Shown here piece after piece: positions 8,614-17,862 of a DNA stretch of 32,333 bases. Source of the DNA: Nostoc sp. UCD121 (GTDB taxonomy: Bacteria; Cyanobacteriota; Cyanobacteriia; Cyanobacteriales; Nostocaceae). The stretch covers positions 1-32,333 of the forward strand of contig NZ_JACKZS010000080.1 in NCBI RefSeq assembly GCF_014222285.1, written 5' to 3'. Position numbers and translations under genes: made by a program. The notes beneath the pieces are model-generated. The model saw only the letters and a program-made list of their open reading frames with translations, had not been told where the DNA came from and did not search any database. Positions within the stretch are counted from its first letter, which is position 1. Every line of letters starts with the position of its first letter.

Positions 8614-10374
8614 GTGCTGTATTTAGCAGAAGTACAAAAACAGAAAGGTGGTTTACTCAGTGGCAGCGGCAAAACTGAATTGAAACTGCTAGCTTGTCAG
8701 CGAACTGACCAGAATTGGAGTACTGTGTCGGAAGAAGTGATTGCTGCTGAGGAAGCAAGCAAATTAAATGATGGCGCTTTGGTACTGGTTGAACTGAATC
8801 CGAATCGTCAAGTGCAGCGAATTCAAGAAGCAGGGCGGCCACTAGTCAATATTTTGCAGAATTTTTCCCGCCAATTGGAGAAATTTAAGCTCAAGGAAGA
8901 TGAAATCGATCAGTGGAAACAGTCGTTAACGTTTCAGGCGCAAGAGTTGAATCGCCGTGAAATGGACATGGAAGTACGCTCTGAACAGTTGCAAAACATG
9001 GAAGAGGAGTTGCAACAACTAGAGCAGCAAAAACAAGAAGTTGACACATCCCGTCAGGAAATTGAACGGTTACAAACAGAAGTTGAACGCAACCGCCTAG
9101 AATTGGAAGGCGCTTGGGAACATTTGCGGGGTGAGCAGCGCCGTCTAGAGGAACGTCAAGCAGATTTTAAACAAGGGACGGTTTTGGATGAAGAGCAAAG
9201 TCGGGTAATGAGTGAGTTACTCGATCGCTTATCTAGTCGCGTAGCTCCCACGGAAACAGTCAGGGAACACCTGCATCTGGCTTTTGAATTGGTGGAAAAG
9301 CAGCAAGCGACTCTAAACCCGCACTGGCAAAAACTAGAAGAACAAAAAACTGCGATCGCACAGCAGCAAGAAGAAGTGGAGCGATTGTCACAAACATTTA
9401 GCGATCGCCAAAATGCATTGCAAGAAGCACAAAATACTCTAGTTCAGCAAACAGCCCAGTTGCAAATAAATACAGCTGACCTGACTAGCAAGCAAGAGTA
9501 TGCGCGGATAATCAAAGAGCAGTTACGAAATGCTGAAGAGTTATATCAACAAATTCACTCTTTAGCTGCAACGTCTAGTGATGTAGTTCTCGGCCAGCAA
9601 GCGAATGTGGAAGCTTTGGATAAAATGCCTTTAGAAGAACTACAAAAGATAGTCCAAGACTTGCAGCATAAACTGGAAATAGATGCTACCTTTGTTCACG
9701 ATCAAGAACAAGAACTGGAATATAAACAAGAAGCTATAGAAGAACTGCAAAATAAATTAAGCCAAGCATCTGACCAGGATCACATCAATTTGGAACTGGA
9801 ATTAACAGATGAAAAAGACCTCTATCAGATGCTAAATTCCAGTTTGGTGGGACAACGCCGCAATATGCTACAGCATCAGAAGTTTCTCAAGCAACACCAA
9901 GCTGTATTGCTACGGCGACAAGGACATACTGTTGTTGAGGAAGATGAGGGTAATAAAGTTAATTTAGAACCAGTTCTATTACAAATAGAAACCCAGCGAC
10001 AACAATATTCGCAGGAAATCCAAAAGCTAGAACGTGAAATTGATCAAATCCGTTCTGGTGTTGAGCTAAATCAGGGAATGATTGACAATCAAACCCACGA
10101 TTTGGATGAAAAGCGCCAAGAACTAAAAGCGCTCGAAGAAAATTTGCTTTCCCTGCGAAGAACAACTGCTGAATGTTGTGGTCGAGTAAATCTTTATCAG
10201 GAAGCACTACAACCAATTCAGGATTCTCTTGATGGCTTACGGCAAAAGCTGCAAGGAATTGCAGAATCTTTGGATAAATTCCAGGAAACTGGCGATCATC
10301 AAGTCCAAGCGATCGCCCAGTTGCGTCACACTCTCCAAGGTTTAATGCCTCAGCCAGAATTATTAGCATCTTAA
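8614..10374 (+). CDS. hmpF: Pilus motility taxis protein HmpF
   Basis: 586 residues. A short N-terminal globular part (1-75, starting MLYLAEVQKQKGGLLSGSGK) is followed by almost continuous coiled coil rich in Glu, Gln and Leu to about residue 575, with no membrane segment. This matches HmpF, known in Nostoc punctiforme as a polarly localising coiled-coil protein needed for type IV pilus motility in hormogonia. Its position divergent from the hmpA-E operon supports this. The start is GTG with AAGGAC seven bases upstream. The start also matches the family's conserved N-terminus as I recall it. Confidence 0.92.
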   Translation: MLYLAEVQKQKGGLLSGSGKTELKLLACQRTDQNWSTVSEEVIAAEEASKLNDGALVLVELNPNRQVQRIQEAGRPLVNILQNFSRQLEKFKLKEDEIDQWKQSLTFQAQELNRREMDMEVRSEQLQNMEEELQQLEQQKQEVDTSRQEIERLQTEVERNRLELEGAWEHLRGEQRRLEERQADFKQGTVLDEEQSRVMSELLDRLSSRVAPTETVREHLHLAFELVEKQQATLNPHWQKLEEQKTAIAQQQEEVERLSQTFSDRQNALQEAQNTLVQQTAQLQINTADLTSKQEYARIIKEQLRNAEELYQQIHSLAATSSDVVLGQQANVEALDKMPLEELQKIVQDLQHKLEIDATFVHDQEQELEYKQEAIEELQNKLSQASDQDHINLELELTDEKDLYQMLNSSLVGQRRNMLQHQKFLKQHQAVLLRRQGHTVVEEDEGNKVNLEPVLLQIETQRQQYSQEIQKLEREIDQIRSGVELNQGMIDNQTHDLDEKRQELKALEENLLSLRRTTAECCGRVNLYQEALQPIQDSLDGLRQKLQGIAESLDKFQETGDHQVQAIAQLRHTLQGLMPQPELLAS

Positions 10375-10434
10375 TAAGTTAGGAGTTAGGAGTGATGAAT
10401 TAAAGATTTTTAACTCATAACTTTTAACTCCTAA
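10375..10434. repeat. Inverted heptad repeats between convergent hmpF and tilS
   Basis: GTTAGGAGTTAGGAG follows the hmpF stop and TTTTAACTCCTAAC precedes the tilS stop on the plus strand, so the arrays face each other and can form a stem (GTTAGGAGTT with AACTCCTAAC) around an AT-rich centre. A possible bidirectional terminator, though there is no strong U-tract. Confidence 0.75.
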
Positions 10435-11421
10435 CTATTTTAAATAAATCCAGTCACCTTCTACTTGAGCGATCGCACCACCAGGAAATGGATCGGTTTG
10501 TGAACGGTTTGGCGCTGTAATTAAAGCCGTTAATTTCTCAATGTGTTCAAAACTCGCTCCATCAGTAAGTATTTGCTGCAACACCTGACGCATCACGCGA
10601 CGTTGCAGTGCCAATGGTGCTTTCTGTAATACCCGACGATTTAACCGTAAGGGAATAAGGGAATCTTCATCATCCCCAATGCCCAAAGCCTTTTCCCGCA
10701 ACTGCTGGGCAGCTTTTTCGAGATATTCTACTTCTGCTTGGAGAAGTTCTGCTGTTTGAGCTAAGACTGATTCTACTTGGGGATTGAAATTTTCCCGTAA
10801 ATATGGTATCAGCTCTTGGCGAATGCGGTTGCGGGCATATTGCAAATCTTGATTGGTGGAATCTTCCCAAATTGGCAATTTAAACTCTTGACAAAATTGC
10901 TCTGTTTGTATTCGAGTGACTTCTAAAAGTGGGCGCACTAGCATAATGCCTGTGGTGAGAGGGCGTTGCCAAGTCAGGGCTTGTAAACCATCAGCACCAG
11001 TACCCCGAATTAAGTTGTAGAGAAGAGTTTCGGCGCGATCGCTGGCGGTGTGTCCTGTAACTATATACTGATAATTATTTGCTTGGGCGATCGCACTTAA
11101 AGCTTGATAGCGCCAATCGCGTGCAGCCGCTTCACTATTTATAGGTTCGTTCGCTGTTTCTAAATAAAAGGATGTACCCCAAGTTTCAGCTAGGTTTTCA
11201 ACGTGATGAGCATTAGCTTGGGAGTCAGAACGCCAGCGATGATCGCAGTGAGCAATACCTAAATACCATCCCCATTTGGATTGTAAATCTAAAAGTAATT
11301 TTATTAAACACAAAGAATCTTGTCCGCCGGAGACAGCGATTAATAGTCGCTGGTTGCGCTCCAACAGGTGGCGCGATCGGATGGTGCGATGTATTTTTGC
11401 GTGTAGAGGAGTCCATACCAT
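10435..11421 (-). CDS. tilS: tRNA(Ile)-lysidine synthase TilS
   Basis: 328 residues from the ATG at 11421. The PP-loop motif SGGQDS (31-36) binds ATP. The enzyme joins lysine to C34 of the tRNA-Ile CAU anticodon so that it reads AUA. Further hallmarks are GIAHCDHRWR, YIVTGHTASDRAETLLYNL and the ARNRIRQELIPYL helix. A GTG at 11448 would add nine residues, but the family normally starts near MVWTPLHAKIH and neither start has a clear ribosome site. The C-terminal extension found in E. coli TilS is absent, as usual in cyanobacteria. The stop TAG runs straight into a TTAGGAG repeat. Confidence 0.95.
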   Translation of the reverse strand: MVWTPLHAKIHRTIRSRHLLERNQRLLIAVSGGQDSLCLIKLLLDLQSKWGWYLGIAHCDHRWRSDSQANAHHVENLAETWGTSFYLETANEPINSEAAARDWRYQALSAIAQANNYQYIVTGHTASDRAETLLYNLIRGTGADGLQALTWQRPLTTGIMLVRPLLEVTRIQTEQFCQEFKLPIWEDSTNQDLQYARNRIRQELIPYLRENFNPQVESVLAQTAELLQAEVEYLEKAAQQLREKALGIGDDEDSLIPLRLNRRVLQKAPLALQRRVMRQVLQQILTDGASFEHIEKLTALITAPNRSQTDPFPGGAIAQVEGDWIYLK

Positions 11422-11496
11422 TTTGGATTTTTTAGCGCCGACGGACACAGATAATTGTCTCTTATATCACGTGCATCGACAATTACGATTTGGGTA

Positions 11497-11850
11497 TTAA
11501 TTTTCACCTTCCTTGAGTTGCTGACGAAGGTCATCGAGCGGAGAACTTTCTGTATTGATATCTAAGCGATTATTTTCTTGTTTTTCTTCAATTTCAGCTT
11601 CATCAGGGCAAAATTCTAGGCGGACTCTAATTTTACCTGTCCGCCATTGTTGACCAGGTATTAAAACATAACATTCAAATCCTTCGTCAAAGACTCTTGA
11701 ACCTGATGAGGTACAGTGTTTTGCCCAAAATTTTTTTACTTCTTTTAAAAGCTGAAAGACTATTTGAGTGCGGGGTAAATTTTCAAACGCTTCTTGGTGA
11801 AAATGCACAACATCTTTTTCAGGATTTAGAGGTTCCCATTCATCATTCAT
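11497..11850 (-). CDS. KGK-domain protein (paralogue 1)
   Basis: 117 residues starting MNDEWEPLNPEKDVV, with AGGAG eight bases before the ATG; an upstream ATG at 11895 adds 15 unrelated residues and is less likely. The family signature is WRTGKIRVRLEF followed by CPDE (69-84), a variant of the WxKGKxRxxLEFxPDE motif that names the cyanobacterial KGK family. Function unknown. It is clearly paralogous to the next gene upstream (12142-12450): both also share the N-terminal LN...V pattern and the C-terminal SPLD(D/E) helix. Here Lys71 of the motif is replaced by Thr. Soluble and acidic, no signal peptide. Confidence 0.72.
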   Translation of the reverse strand: MNDEWEPLNPEKDVVHFHQEAFENLPRTQIVFQLLKEVKKFWAKHCTSSGSRVFDEGFECYVLIPGQQWRTGKIRVRLEFCPDEAEIEEKQENNRLDINTESSPLDDLRQQLKEGEN

Positions 11851-11910
11851 AAATCTTGCTCCTGTAACTAAATCTATAGTTCCCAGGAGAGACAAATTAA
11901 TTATAAATCC

Positions 11911-12015
11911 TCATAGTTTTGGGATTTTGCTGGCAGCTACAACTTCTTTAAGAGCTAGTTCTAGTTCGGGGAAATTCGTAGAGATAATTCGGTCATTGCG
12001 CGTAAATTTTTGGAC
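11911..12015 (-). pseudogene. Possible 34-codon gene remnant between KGK genes
   Basis: An open stretch without a start codon, bounded upstream by TAA (12016-12018), reads ...NDRIISTNFPELELALKEVV... and stops at TGA (11911-11913). Its composition looks protein-like (amphipathic helix), unlike the surrounding AT-rich DNA. It could be the tail of a decayed gene. I do not recognise the family; it may be chance. Confidence 0.25.
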
Positions 12016-12141
12016 TTAGTATCGGTTTTCAAGCAATAGTTAGTTTTTTAACTGGAGTCTGAACCATATTGTTCATCTTCTAAAAAAGGACTTATAACTA
12101 TTTGTAATTGATAATTTAATTATCAATTACAACAAATAATT

Positions 12142-12450
12142 TTATTTTTCTACTTGTTTGAGCTTTTGAAAAATCTCATCAAGCGGGGACTCAGATTCAT
12201 CAGGACAAAATTCTAAAGCAAGTCTAACTTTTCCTTTTTTCCATCCCTGAGTACTAAATTGCAAAACTTCACAATTTAATCCTTGGGTATACAAATTTAC
12301 TTCGTCTGTTTCTTCCGCTCCAATATATTCCTTAATTGCGGTAATCAAATCACGGACTTTAAAAGTTTTAGCAATATTTAATTTATTAAAGGTGTCTGGT
12401 TCTATAGACACAACTTCATCGTGATTAAGTCTCTCAAATCCATCTTCCAT
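12142..12450 (-). CDS. KGK-domain protein (paralogue 2)
   Basis: 102 residues, start MEDGFERLNHDEVVS, with AGGA about eight bases before the ATG. It carries the full signature W70-KKGK-VRLALEF-CPDE (70-85) and ends SPLDEIFQKLKQVEK. Function unknown; the family is largely confined to cyanobacteria. The 5' flank repeats, with two changes, a segment found before paralogue 1 (ATAGATTTAGT..A.AGGA), so the duplication included the leader. The genes are 291 bp apart and may be transcribed together. No membrane or export signal. Confidence 0.75.
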   Translation of the reverse strand: MEDGFERLNHDEVVSIEPDTFNKLNIAKTFKVRDLITAIKEYIGAEETDEVNLYTQGLNCEVLQFSTQGWKKGKVRLALEFCPDESESPLDEIFQKLKQVEK

Positions 12451-12549
12451 AAAAATGTCCTATCACTAAATCTATCTTTTCCAGTGATATAACAGTTCAT
12501 CCGAAATAATTCCCAAGAGATAATAGTAAATTTAAATCTCCTCCTTTCT

Positions 12550-12571
12550 CCCTCTCCGTTGCTGGAGAGGG
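12550..12571. repeat. Palindromic hairpin CCCTCTCC-GGAGAGGG
   Basis: Perfect 8-bp stem (12550-12557 with 12564-12571) around a 6-base loop, 15 bp from the ccsA stop codon. This form of dispersed hairpin is frequent in cyanobacterial intergenic DNA. It may serve as a 3' end for ccsA; no long U-tract is present. Confidence 0.6.
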
Positions 12572-12586
12572 TTAGGGGTGAGGTTA

Positions 12587-13648
12587 TTAAAAAAACCAGC
12601 CGTAAGAATGCAAACCTTTACCCAAAAGATTCACACCGAGATAGCAAATCCAAACAACAACAAAGCCAGTGGCAGCTAAAATTGCGGGACGGCGGCCTTG
12701 CCAACCGCGAGTGATTCGGGCGTGGAGATAGGCGGCGAACACCAACCAGGTGATTAATGCCCAAGTTTCTTTAGGGTCCCAACTCCAGTAAGAACCCCAA
12801 GCTTCGTTAGCCCAAACGCCACCGGCAATAATGCCAATTGTCAACAAGGGAAATCCAAGTCCGATGATGCGATAGCTGATGTTGTCGAGGGTTTCGGCAA
12901 GGCTAAGGCGCTGAGGTGAAAGGGGTTCGGCAGATGCTACGGTTTGAGGTTCAGAAGTAGTTAATAAATTCAAAACGGCTGTGTTAGCGTTACCGTTGCC
13001 GTTGCTACTACTTTCAAAACGAGCAAAGCCGTTATTTTCAGCAGAAGGGGCTGGTGGTTGAGAAATTAGTTCAGCTGCTTTGTGCAAGCGGTAGCCGTTG
13101 CTGCGATAGCCACCAGTACCGACAGAACTACCTTGTAGTTGGATGTTTTGACCGCGAGTGACAATCAGAAAAGCGATCGCTAATAACGCACCCACCATCA
13201 AAGCAGAATAACTCAACATCATGACGCTGACATGCATCATCAGCCAATTTGACTTCAAGGCAGGTACTAGGGGTTCTGATGCTTGCATCTGGGATGGTAA
13301 TGTCATCGTCGCAAAAGCAGCGATCAACATTGCCACCGGAGCTGTAACAACTCCTACTAAGCGGCTACGGCTACTACTTTCAGCAATTAGATGGACAGTG
13401 GTAATTCCCCAAGTTAAGAAAAACAGGGATTCATAGAGATTACTTAGGGGAAAGTAACCAGCTTCTATCCATCTTGCCCCTAGTAGAGTCGCCATACACA
13501 AATTAGCGATCGCCATCCCAGCTGTCCCCAAAGCGGCTAGATAAGGCAGATTCGGAAAAGCCGCTCCTCCCCAATACACCAGCATTGTTAGGAATAATAT
13601 GGCAAAGGAGGCATTGTCCAGCCAGTTCTGGAGTACAACCAGATTCAT
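12587..13648 (-). CDS. ccsA: Cytochrome c biogenesis protein CcsA (also annotated CcsB)
   Basis: 353-residue multi-pass membrane protein of System II cytochrome c maturation, which delivers haem to apocytochromes on the lumenal side together with Ccs1. The tryptophan-rich WWD signature GVWANEAWGSYWSWDPKETW (277-296) is intact, and conserved histidines are seen at 139, 309 and 347. A loop of about 85 residues (167-252), rich in Gly/Ser/Asn, sits before the WWD segment and is probably stromal/cytoplasmic. GGAGAG lies eight bases before the ATG. Naming differs between databases (plastid ccsA, bacterial ccsB). Confidence 0.93.
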   Translation of the reverse strand: MNLVVLQNWLDNASFAILFLTMLVYWGGAAFPNLPYLAALGTAGMAIANLCMATLLGARWIEAGYFPLSNLYESLFFLTWGITTVHLIAESSSRSRLVGVVTAPVAMLIAAFATMTLPSQMQASEPLVPALKSNWLMMHVSVMMLSYSALMVGALLAIAFLIVTRGQNIQLQGSSVGTGGYRSNGYRLHKAAELISQPPAPSAENNGFARFESSSNGNGNANTAVLNLLTTSEPQTVASAEPLSPQRLSLAETLDNISYRIIGLGFPLLTIGIIAGGVWANEAWGSYWSWDPKETWALITWLVFAAYLHARITRGWQGRRPAILAATGFVVVWICYLGVNLLGKGLHSYGWFF

Positions 13649-13797
13649 AAAGTGTTCTCTCCGTGGATGATTTAAAATATGGATTCTGACTGTTCTGATC
13701 CTATATGCTTACAGGGTTATGAAACAGGAGAAATTGGAAATAAGGCATTGGGCATCGGTTATTCTCCTTGTCTCTCCACTCCCTATTTTTCACTCTC

Positions 13798-15564
13798 CTA
13801 TCTAGTAGAGTTATTCTTATTGCTTTCTGGACTAGGCAAGGAAGTCGTATTACTAACTTTTTTGAGTGCTATAAAAATGTCGTAGAGGTTACTACGATTG
13901 TCGCTGACAGCAGATGTCATACCAATCGAGCGTGTTGCAGCTAGCAAAGTTTGTTGATTGGGAATTAGAGTTGGTAAAGGGAAATTGTTCACAGTTCGTT
14001 CCACATCCAGAAAAAATTGACCATTTGTTGGATTTGGTTCTGTAGGAACTGTTTGTTGGAATGGGATCGTGCTAGCTAGTGTGTTATTGGGCTTGGGAAC
14101 AATTTTATCAGTGATGGGAGCGCCCACTACTAAAAAAGCCACATCTCCATCTAACCAACCGTGGGTGGCAGTTAAAGTACCATAAGGTGAAACCCAGTTG
14201 ACAACAGGTTGCCCTGCAACTTTTGCAGGTTGCACTTGGAATTGGTATTGATTTCTCATCACATCATCCAATTGTTTTATGGATGCTTCGGCTGAATTGC
14301 GTAGGCTTTTCCCGCCGGCATTGCTAGCTTGTACCATGAACACCAAACCCGCACGAAAATCGTTTGATGAACCTTCTTTGGGAGTATTAGGAATCACTGA
14401 TAAGGAAAACTCGCCTTTCATCCAACTGAGCAAATCCTTATCTAAATCTAGAGTGGTAAGAGATTTTATCCCACCTCTGAGTTGTTCTGGTGCGATCGGT
14501 GAGAGGGGATTTCTTTGAGATGTTAAAACGTAATCTCCCCACAACCTCTGTAAGTTTCCTCCCGAAAGCATCATTAAGGTTTCTGCTGGTACGCGGCTTT
14601 GCATTTTCCCAGCTTTATTTTCCACCGCTAGCACACGTTGACTATTAGGATTTAGCCAAGAAACACCCTTGAAGCGGATTCCTTCTGTCTCTAAAGTCAT
14701 TGTCCCTGCTAAACCTTGGTTATTTTGCAGTTGAGCTAAAACTTGAGCAGGTAAAGGGCGGTTTGGAGAAGCAGCGGCTATTTTAGCCGCTGTTGGCACA
14801 TTGACGTAAAACTGGCCAAAGCGTTGGTAATTGGAAATTTTCGGAAAATTCTCAGCAAAGCCCCCTGTTGTTGCTAGAGATGTTTGATTTTTGTAGGCAT
14901 CGATCGCTCGTTCTGTGGCTTTGGGACTATCAGTTATGACTAAAAAACGCCCATCTAGCAATGCTGCTGATAAGTTTTCCCCTGTTTGCCCCTCACTTTG
15001 TTTAATGGCGATCCCTTGATAAATACGGTCAATCCATTTGCCTTGTTTAAGGGTTTTGGGTTGTGCCCAAATATTTTTGGCGATTTCTGGATTTTTTACT
15101 GGTAATACCATTACCATCGACTGCTGATCGCTGGCAGCATCTTCATTAGTGGTAACCGGTTTGGGTACAGCTTTGCTTGCTGTTGCTGGGGCAAGAATTG
15201 CGATTGTAACGTCATTGCCTACCCAAGGGGCAATATCTTTCTGGAAGTCGTAACCATTATTAGTGAGAAAGCGATCGCGCAATTCTACTAAATTTCTGTC
15301 CAGTTCTGCTTGGGTTTCTCTTGTCCCAAACTCCCGCAATTTCTGCCATTGCTGGGGATCTGTGGTTAGAGAAACCGCAAACAGTGCATCACCAGGAATA
15401 ATATTTGCACCTACGAGCAAATCACTGGAAGATATTTGTCTCTGGCTTAACAACCAGTATGCGACACTCCCTGCACCAATTAATAGCCCAGCAGCCGAGA
15501 GCGTCAGCACCAGAGAGGGTTTCTTATTTTTCTTCATTGGAACAGACACAAGAGGCGGTGCCAT
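13798..15564 (-). CDS. DUF3352 domain-containing membrane-anchored protein
   Basis: 588 residues. A basic N-terminus (KKNKKPS) and one hydrophobic helix (about 18-41) anchor it, with the rest probably outside the cytoplasm. The body matches the cyanobacterial DUF3352 family, recognisable from ...IIPGDALFAVSLTTDP near residue 55 and repeated statements such as ...RFLVITDSPKATERAI. Function unknown. The ATG at 15564 has a weak AGG upstream; an ATG at 15537 would remove nine residues. It stands between ccsA and a 405-bp gap. The stop TAG is followed at once by a G-rich repeat. Confidence 0.8.
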   Translation of the reverse strand: MAPPLVSVPMKKNKKPSLVLTLSAAGLLIGAGSVAYWLLSQRQISSSDLLVGANIIPGDALFAVSLTTDPQQWQKLREFGTRETQAELDRNLVELRDRFLTNNGYDFQKDIAPWVGNDVTIAILAPATASKAVPKPVTTNEDAASDQQSMVMVLPVKNPEIAKNIWAQPKTLKQGKWIDRIYQGIAIKQSEGQTGENLSAALLDGRFLVITDSPKATERAIDAYKNQTSLATTGGFAENFPKISNYQRFGQFYVNVPTAAKIAAASPNRPLPAQVLAQLQNNQGLAGTMTLETEGIRFKGVSWLNPNSQRVLAVENKAGKMQSRVPAETLMMLSGGNLQRLWGDYVLTSQRNPLSPIAPEQLRGGIKSLTTLDLDKDLLSWMKGEFSLSVIPNTPKEGSSNDFRAGLVFMVQASNAGGKSLRNSAEASIKQLDDVMRNQYQFQVQPAKVAGQPVVNWVSPYGTLTATHGWLDGDVAFLVVGAPITDKIVPKPNNTLASTIPFQQTVPTEPNPTNGQFFLDVERTVNNFPLPTLIPNQQTLLAATRSIGMTSAVSDNRSNLYDIFIALKKVSNTTSLPSPESNKNNSTR

Positions 15565-15969
15565 CGAAACCTATACCTTATACTTGCAAACTTATTACTT
15601 GCTTGATTAGTTAAGTACACCAACTGGTTTAACCATTCTTTAGGACAGCTAATTAGATTAAATTTTCCACCCTAAATGTTGATGATACTTCGGTAATCAA
15701 TCTTCCCTAGTCTTTCAAAAGCTGTGTTTTTGATTCAGTTATCATTTTTAACACGCTTTGTTGAATTTCGTAGGACGTTTCCCTAAGATTAATGCCTCAT
15801 TCGGAGATTTCCGCAAGTAAATCTGTGATTCCAAGCAATTAGAGAATATAACTAACTGGACAAAGCTGCAAGTGAATTTAAGCTATTTGGCTTTGCTCGG
15901 TAGCGATCGCCTATGATGGCCTGGTACGCCATCGCACTACATAATGACTGCAATATTTTTTGGGACAAC
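15565..15969. other. 405-bp gene-free spacer with palindromic repeat
   Basis: Contains the promoter side of the DUF3352 gene. Near 15903-15938 a GCGATCGC site is followed by GATGGC-CTGGTAC-GCCATC, a 6-bp stem; its right arm TACGCCATCGCAC recurs inverted at 18243-18255 in the accC leader. No credible ORF or RNA gene seen. Confidence 0.5.
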
Positions 15970-16533
15970 CTATAATTGCAACTCAAATCCAGGTAATATA
16001 TCCTCTCCAGAAACAATCACCGGCATTTGCACAACTTCTACAGCTTTCAAAAGTCGGTAAATTTCAACTTGACGATCTTGAGGATTAATCAGCCAACCCA
16101 AACGCAGGCCATTTTTGATATATTCCTGCATTTTCTCTTGAATCTGTGACAGTCGGTCTGTCTCCGATCGCAGTTCAATCACAAAGTCGGGTACAAGTGG
16201 CGGAAATTTTTTTCGTTGTTCTGGTGTTAAAGCTTCCCAGCGCTCCAATTTTACCCAAGCAGCATCAGGAGAACGTTTTGCACCATTTGGAAGTATAAAG
16301 ATAGTTGAAGAACTAAAAACTTTCCCTAATTTAGCTTGACGATTCCAATTATTTAAGTCTGTAATTAAATCTGCTTCTTGATTTCCGCTTTCTCCTCCAA
16401 CTGGTGGCATAATTATTAATTCTCCAGCTGCATTCATTTCCAGGCTTAAATCACGATTGGCAATACATAATTGATAAAATTGCTCATCGCTTAAATGAGC
16501 AATTGGTTCTAGATTTAGCACAACAGTATTCAT
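15970..16533 (-). CDS. Uma2 family (DUF820) putative endonuclease 1
   Basis: 187 residues from the ATG at 16533, which has AGGAAAGG just upstream; the longer frame to 16623 lacks this. The fold is the Uma2 restriction-endonuclease-like type: RSPDAAWV supplies the Asp, PDFVIELRSETD the Asp/Glu of the PD-(D/E)xK core, and KMQEYIKNGLRLGWLIN the conserved helix and strand. Uma2 genes are highly multiplied in Nostoc and their biological role is unsettled. It lies 31 bp after a second Uma2 gene on the same strand, as a two-gene unit. Confidence 0.88.
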   Translation of the reverse strand: MNTVVLNLEPIAHLSDEQFYQLCIANRDLSLEMNAAGELIIMPPVGGESGNQEADLITDLNNWNRQAKLGKVFSSSTIFILPNGAKRSPDAAWVKLERWEALTPEQRKKFPPLVPDFVIELRSETDRLSQIQEKMQEYIKNGLRLGWLINPQDRQVEIYRLLKAVEVVQMPVIVSGEDILPGFELQL

Positions 16534-16564
16534 TAAACCTTTCCTCGTGTCTTTGTTGCTAACA

Positions 16565-17140
16565 TCAGTAGGAAATTCTTGCTTGTTGGAAAATTTCTTG
16601 AGGTGTAATTTGCAACCCTTCAAATAAGGAATCTTCTAAACTCTCAGTACCACGTTTGGTTTGAGGGAGAATATCAGGATAAAAAATAGTAATAGTTTTT
16701 GCTCTAGAATCAATAATCCAAACTCGTTGAACTTTAGCTTTTAGATAATCAGTGGCTTTTTCGGTCATTTCTCCGAAAGTTTGACCAGGGGAGATAATTT
16801 CAATGACTAATTCGGGTGCAACGGGACAAGCCTCATCTTGCAACCAATCAGCAGAAAAACGGTTATAAGAAATATAAGTCAAATCTGCTACAGGAACCCA
16901 GTCTTGTTGATTTCGTTTTAGCTTAATTGCCCATTCAATTACAACCCGCCCCTTTCCTTGGGCCCATGCAGACAATAGTATAAATAATGCACCTGTTATA
17001 GAACTATGAAAAAATTTTGTTGCTATCTCATCGTTTTTGAATTTGGGAACAGCTTCTCCATCAATGAGTTCGTAGGTAATATCTCCTTCGGGAAGTGCGA
17101 GAAATTCTTCGAGGGTGAGTTGGGTTTTAAGTTGAATCAT
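16565..17140 (-). CDS. Uma2 family (DUF820) putative endonuclease 2
   Basis: 191 residues. Begins with the usual LTLEEFLALPEGDITYELIDGE helix-strand entry (9-30). Catalytic-site candidates are Asp86 (VPVADLTYI), Glu114 (ELVIEIISP) and Lys128 in the helix leading to VWIIDSRAKTI. Sequence similarity to its neighbour is at family level only, so this pair is not a recent tandem copy. No strong ribosome site. Role unknown; no partner typical of a restriction system is nearby. Confidence 0.88.
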   Translation of the reverse strand: MIQLKTQLTLEEFLALPEGDITYELIDGEAVPKFKNDEIATKFFHSSITGALFILLSAWAQGKGRVVIEWAIKLKRNQQDWVPVADLTYISYNRFSADWLQDEACPVAPELVIEIISPGQTFGEMTEKATDYLKAKVQRVWIIDSRAKTITIFYPDILPQTKRGTESLEDSLFEGLQITPQEIFQQARISY

Positions 17141-17238
17141 GGTTGATCTTGGGGAATTTACTACCAGATGCGATCGCTACAATATTCAACCATCCTTTGA
17201 TAACCTCATTGTATTTCTCAATAGCGATCGCAGGCTTT

Positions 17239-17862
17239 TTACCGATTTTGGGAATTCAATTGCATAGCTCCCAAATATTTAGTTAAATAAGGCGAAAAAA
17301 CTTCATAAATTAACGTTAGTGGCTGTCCATGATGCCAAAACAAGTAGTGGCGACCCCAAAAAGGCCCAGTTACGTCAAAACCCGACTCTAGCGCCGATGA
17401 GTCACCATAATAAATCCCTCGAACATCCCGATACAACTCTGTGCGGAGACGAGCTAAACTCGCCCAAATTGGTAATGAGCGATTTTGCAAATACTCATCT
17501 ACATGACTAGCTTCCCACCACGAGGTAGCATAAGCTAATCGTTGACCAGAAGCAGTCCGCAGCCACACTTGTCGCCGTAGTCGCGAACCTGGAACAGCTT
17601 GGATTAAATCAGGTGCAGCATCCAAATCCATGCCAATCAATGACATATCAATGACATCTACTTCTACAGGCTCACCTGTAAGCAATTCTAGGTGACGTGT
17701 TGGAGAGCCGTCACCCAAAAGCATGAGTTGCCAAGCAGGTGCTAGCTGAGTGTGAGGTAAACTTTTTTGAATTACTTCCTCCCCTCCTTGCCAAATTGGA
17801 GTGAGGCGATGCCAAGCTGCTGGCTGTGTTAAGTTGTTTGTCGGCGTAAAAGTAATACTCAA
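17239..17862 (-). CDS. Chorismate lyase (chorismate-pyruvate lyase)
   Basis: 207 residues of the UbiC-like/DUF98 chorismate lyase family, which splits chorismate into 4-hydroxybenzoate and pyruvate, the first step to the plastoquinone ring in cyanobacteria. Family signs: RRQVWLRTASGQRLAYATSW (95-114), the turn PLTLIYEVFSPYL near the end, and FWGRHYLFWHHGQPL before it. The start appears to be TTG at 17862, because an in-frame TAA lies three codons upstream and no ATG occurs before residue 47. No Shine-Dalgarno is visible, so expression may be low. Residues at the N-terminus (HRLTPIWQGGEEVIQ) fit the family. Confidence 0.83.
   Translation of the reverse strand: MSITFTPTNNLTQPAAWHRLTPIWQGGEEVIQKSLPHTQLAPAWQLMLLGDGSPTRHLELLTGEPVEVDVIDMSLIGMDLDAAPDLIQAVPGSRLRRQVWLRTASGQRLAYATSWWEASHVDEYLQNRSLPIWASLARLRTELYRDVRGIYYGDSSALESGFDVTGPFWGRHYLFWHHGQPLTLIYEVFSPYLTKYLGAMQLNSQNR

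Noticed and set aside
15970..17140. Uma2 pair as a restriction or toxin-antitoxin system
   Set aside because: No methylase, antitoxin or specificity partner nearby; Uma2 genes are common alone in Nostoc.
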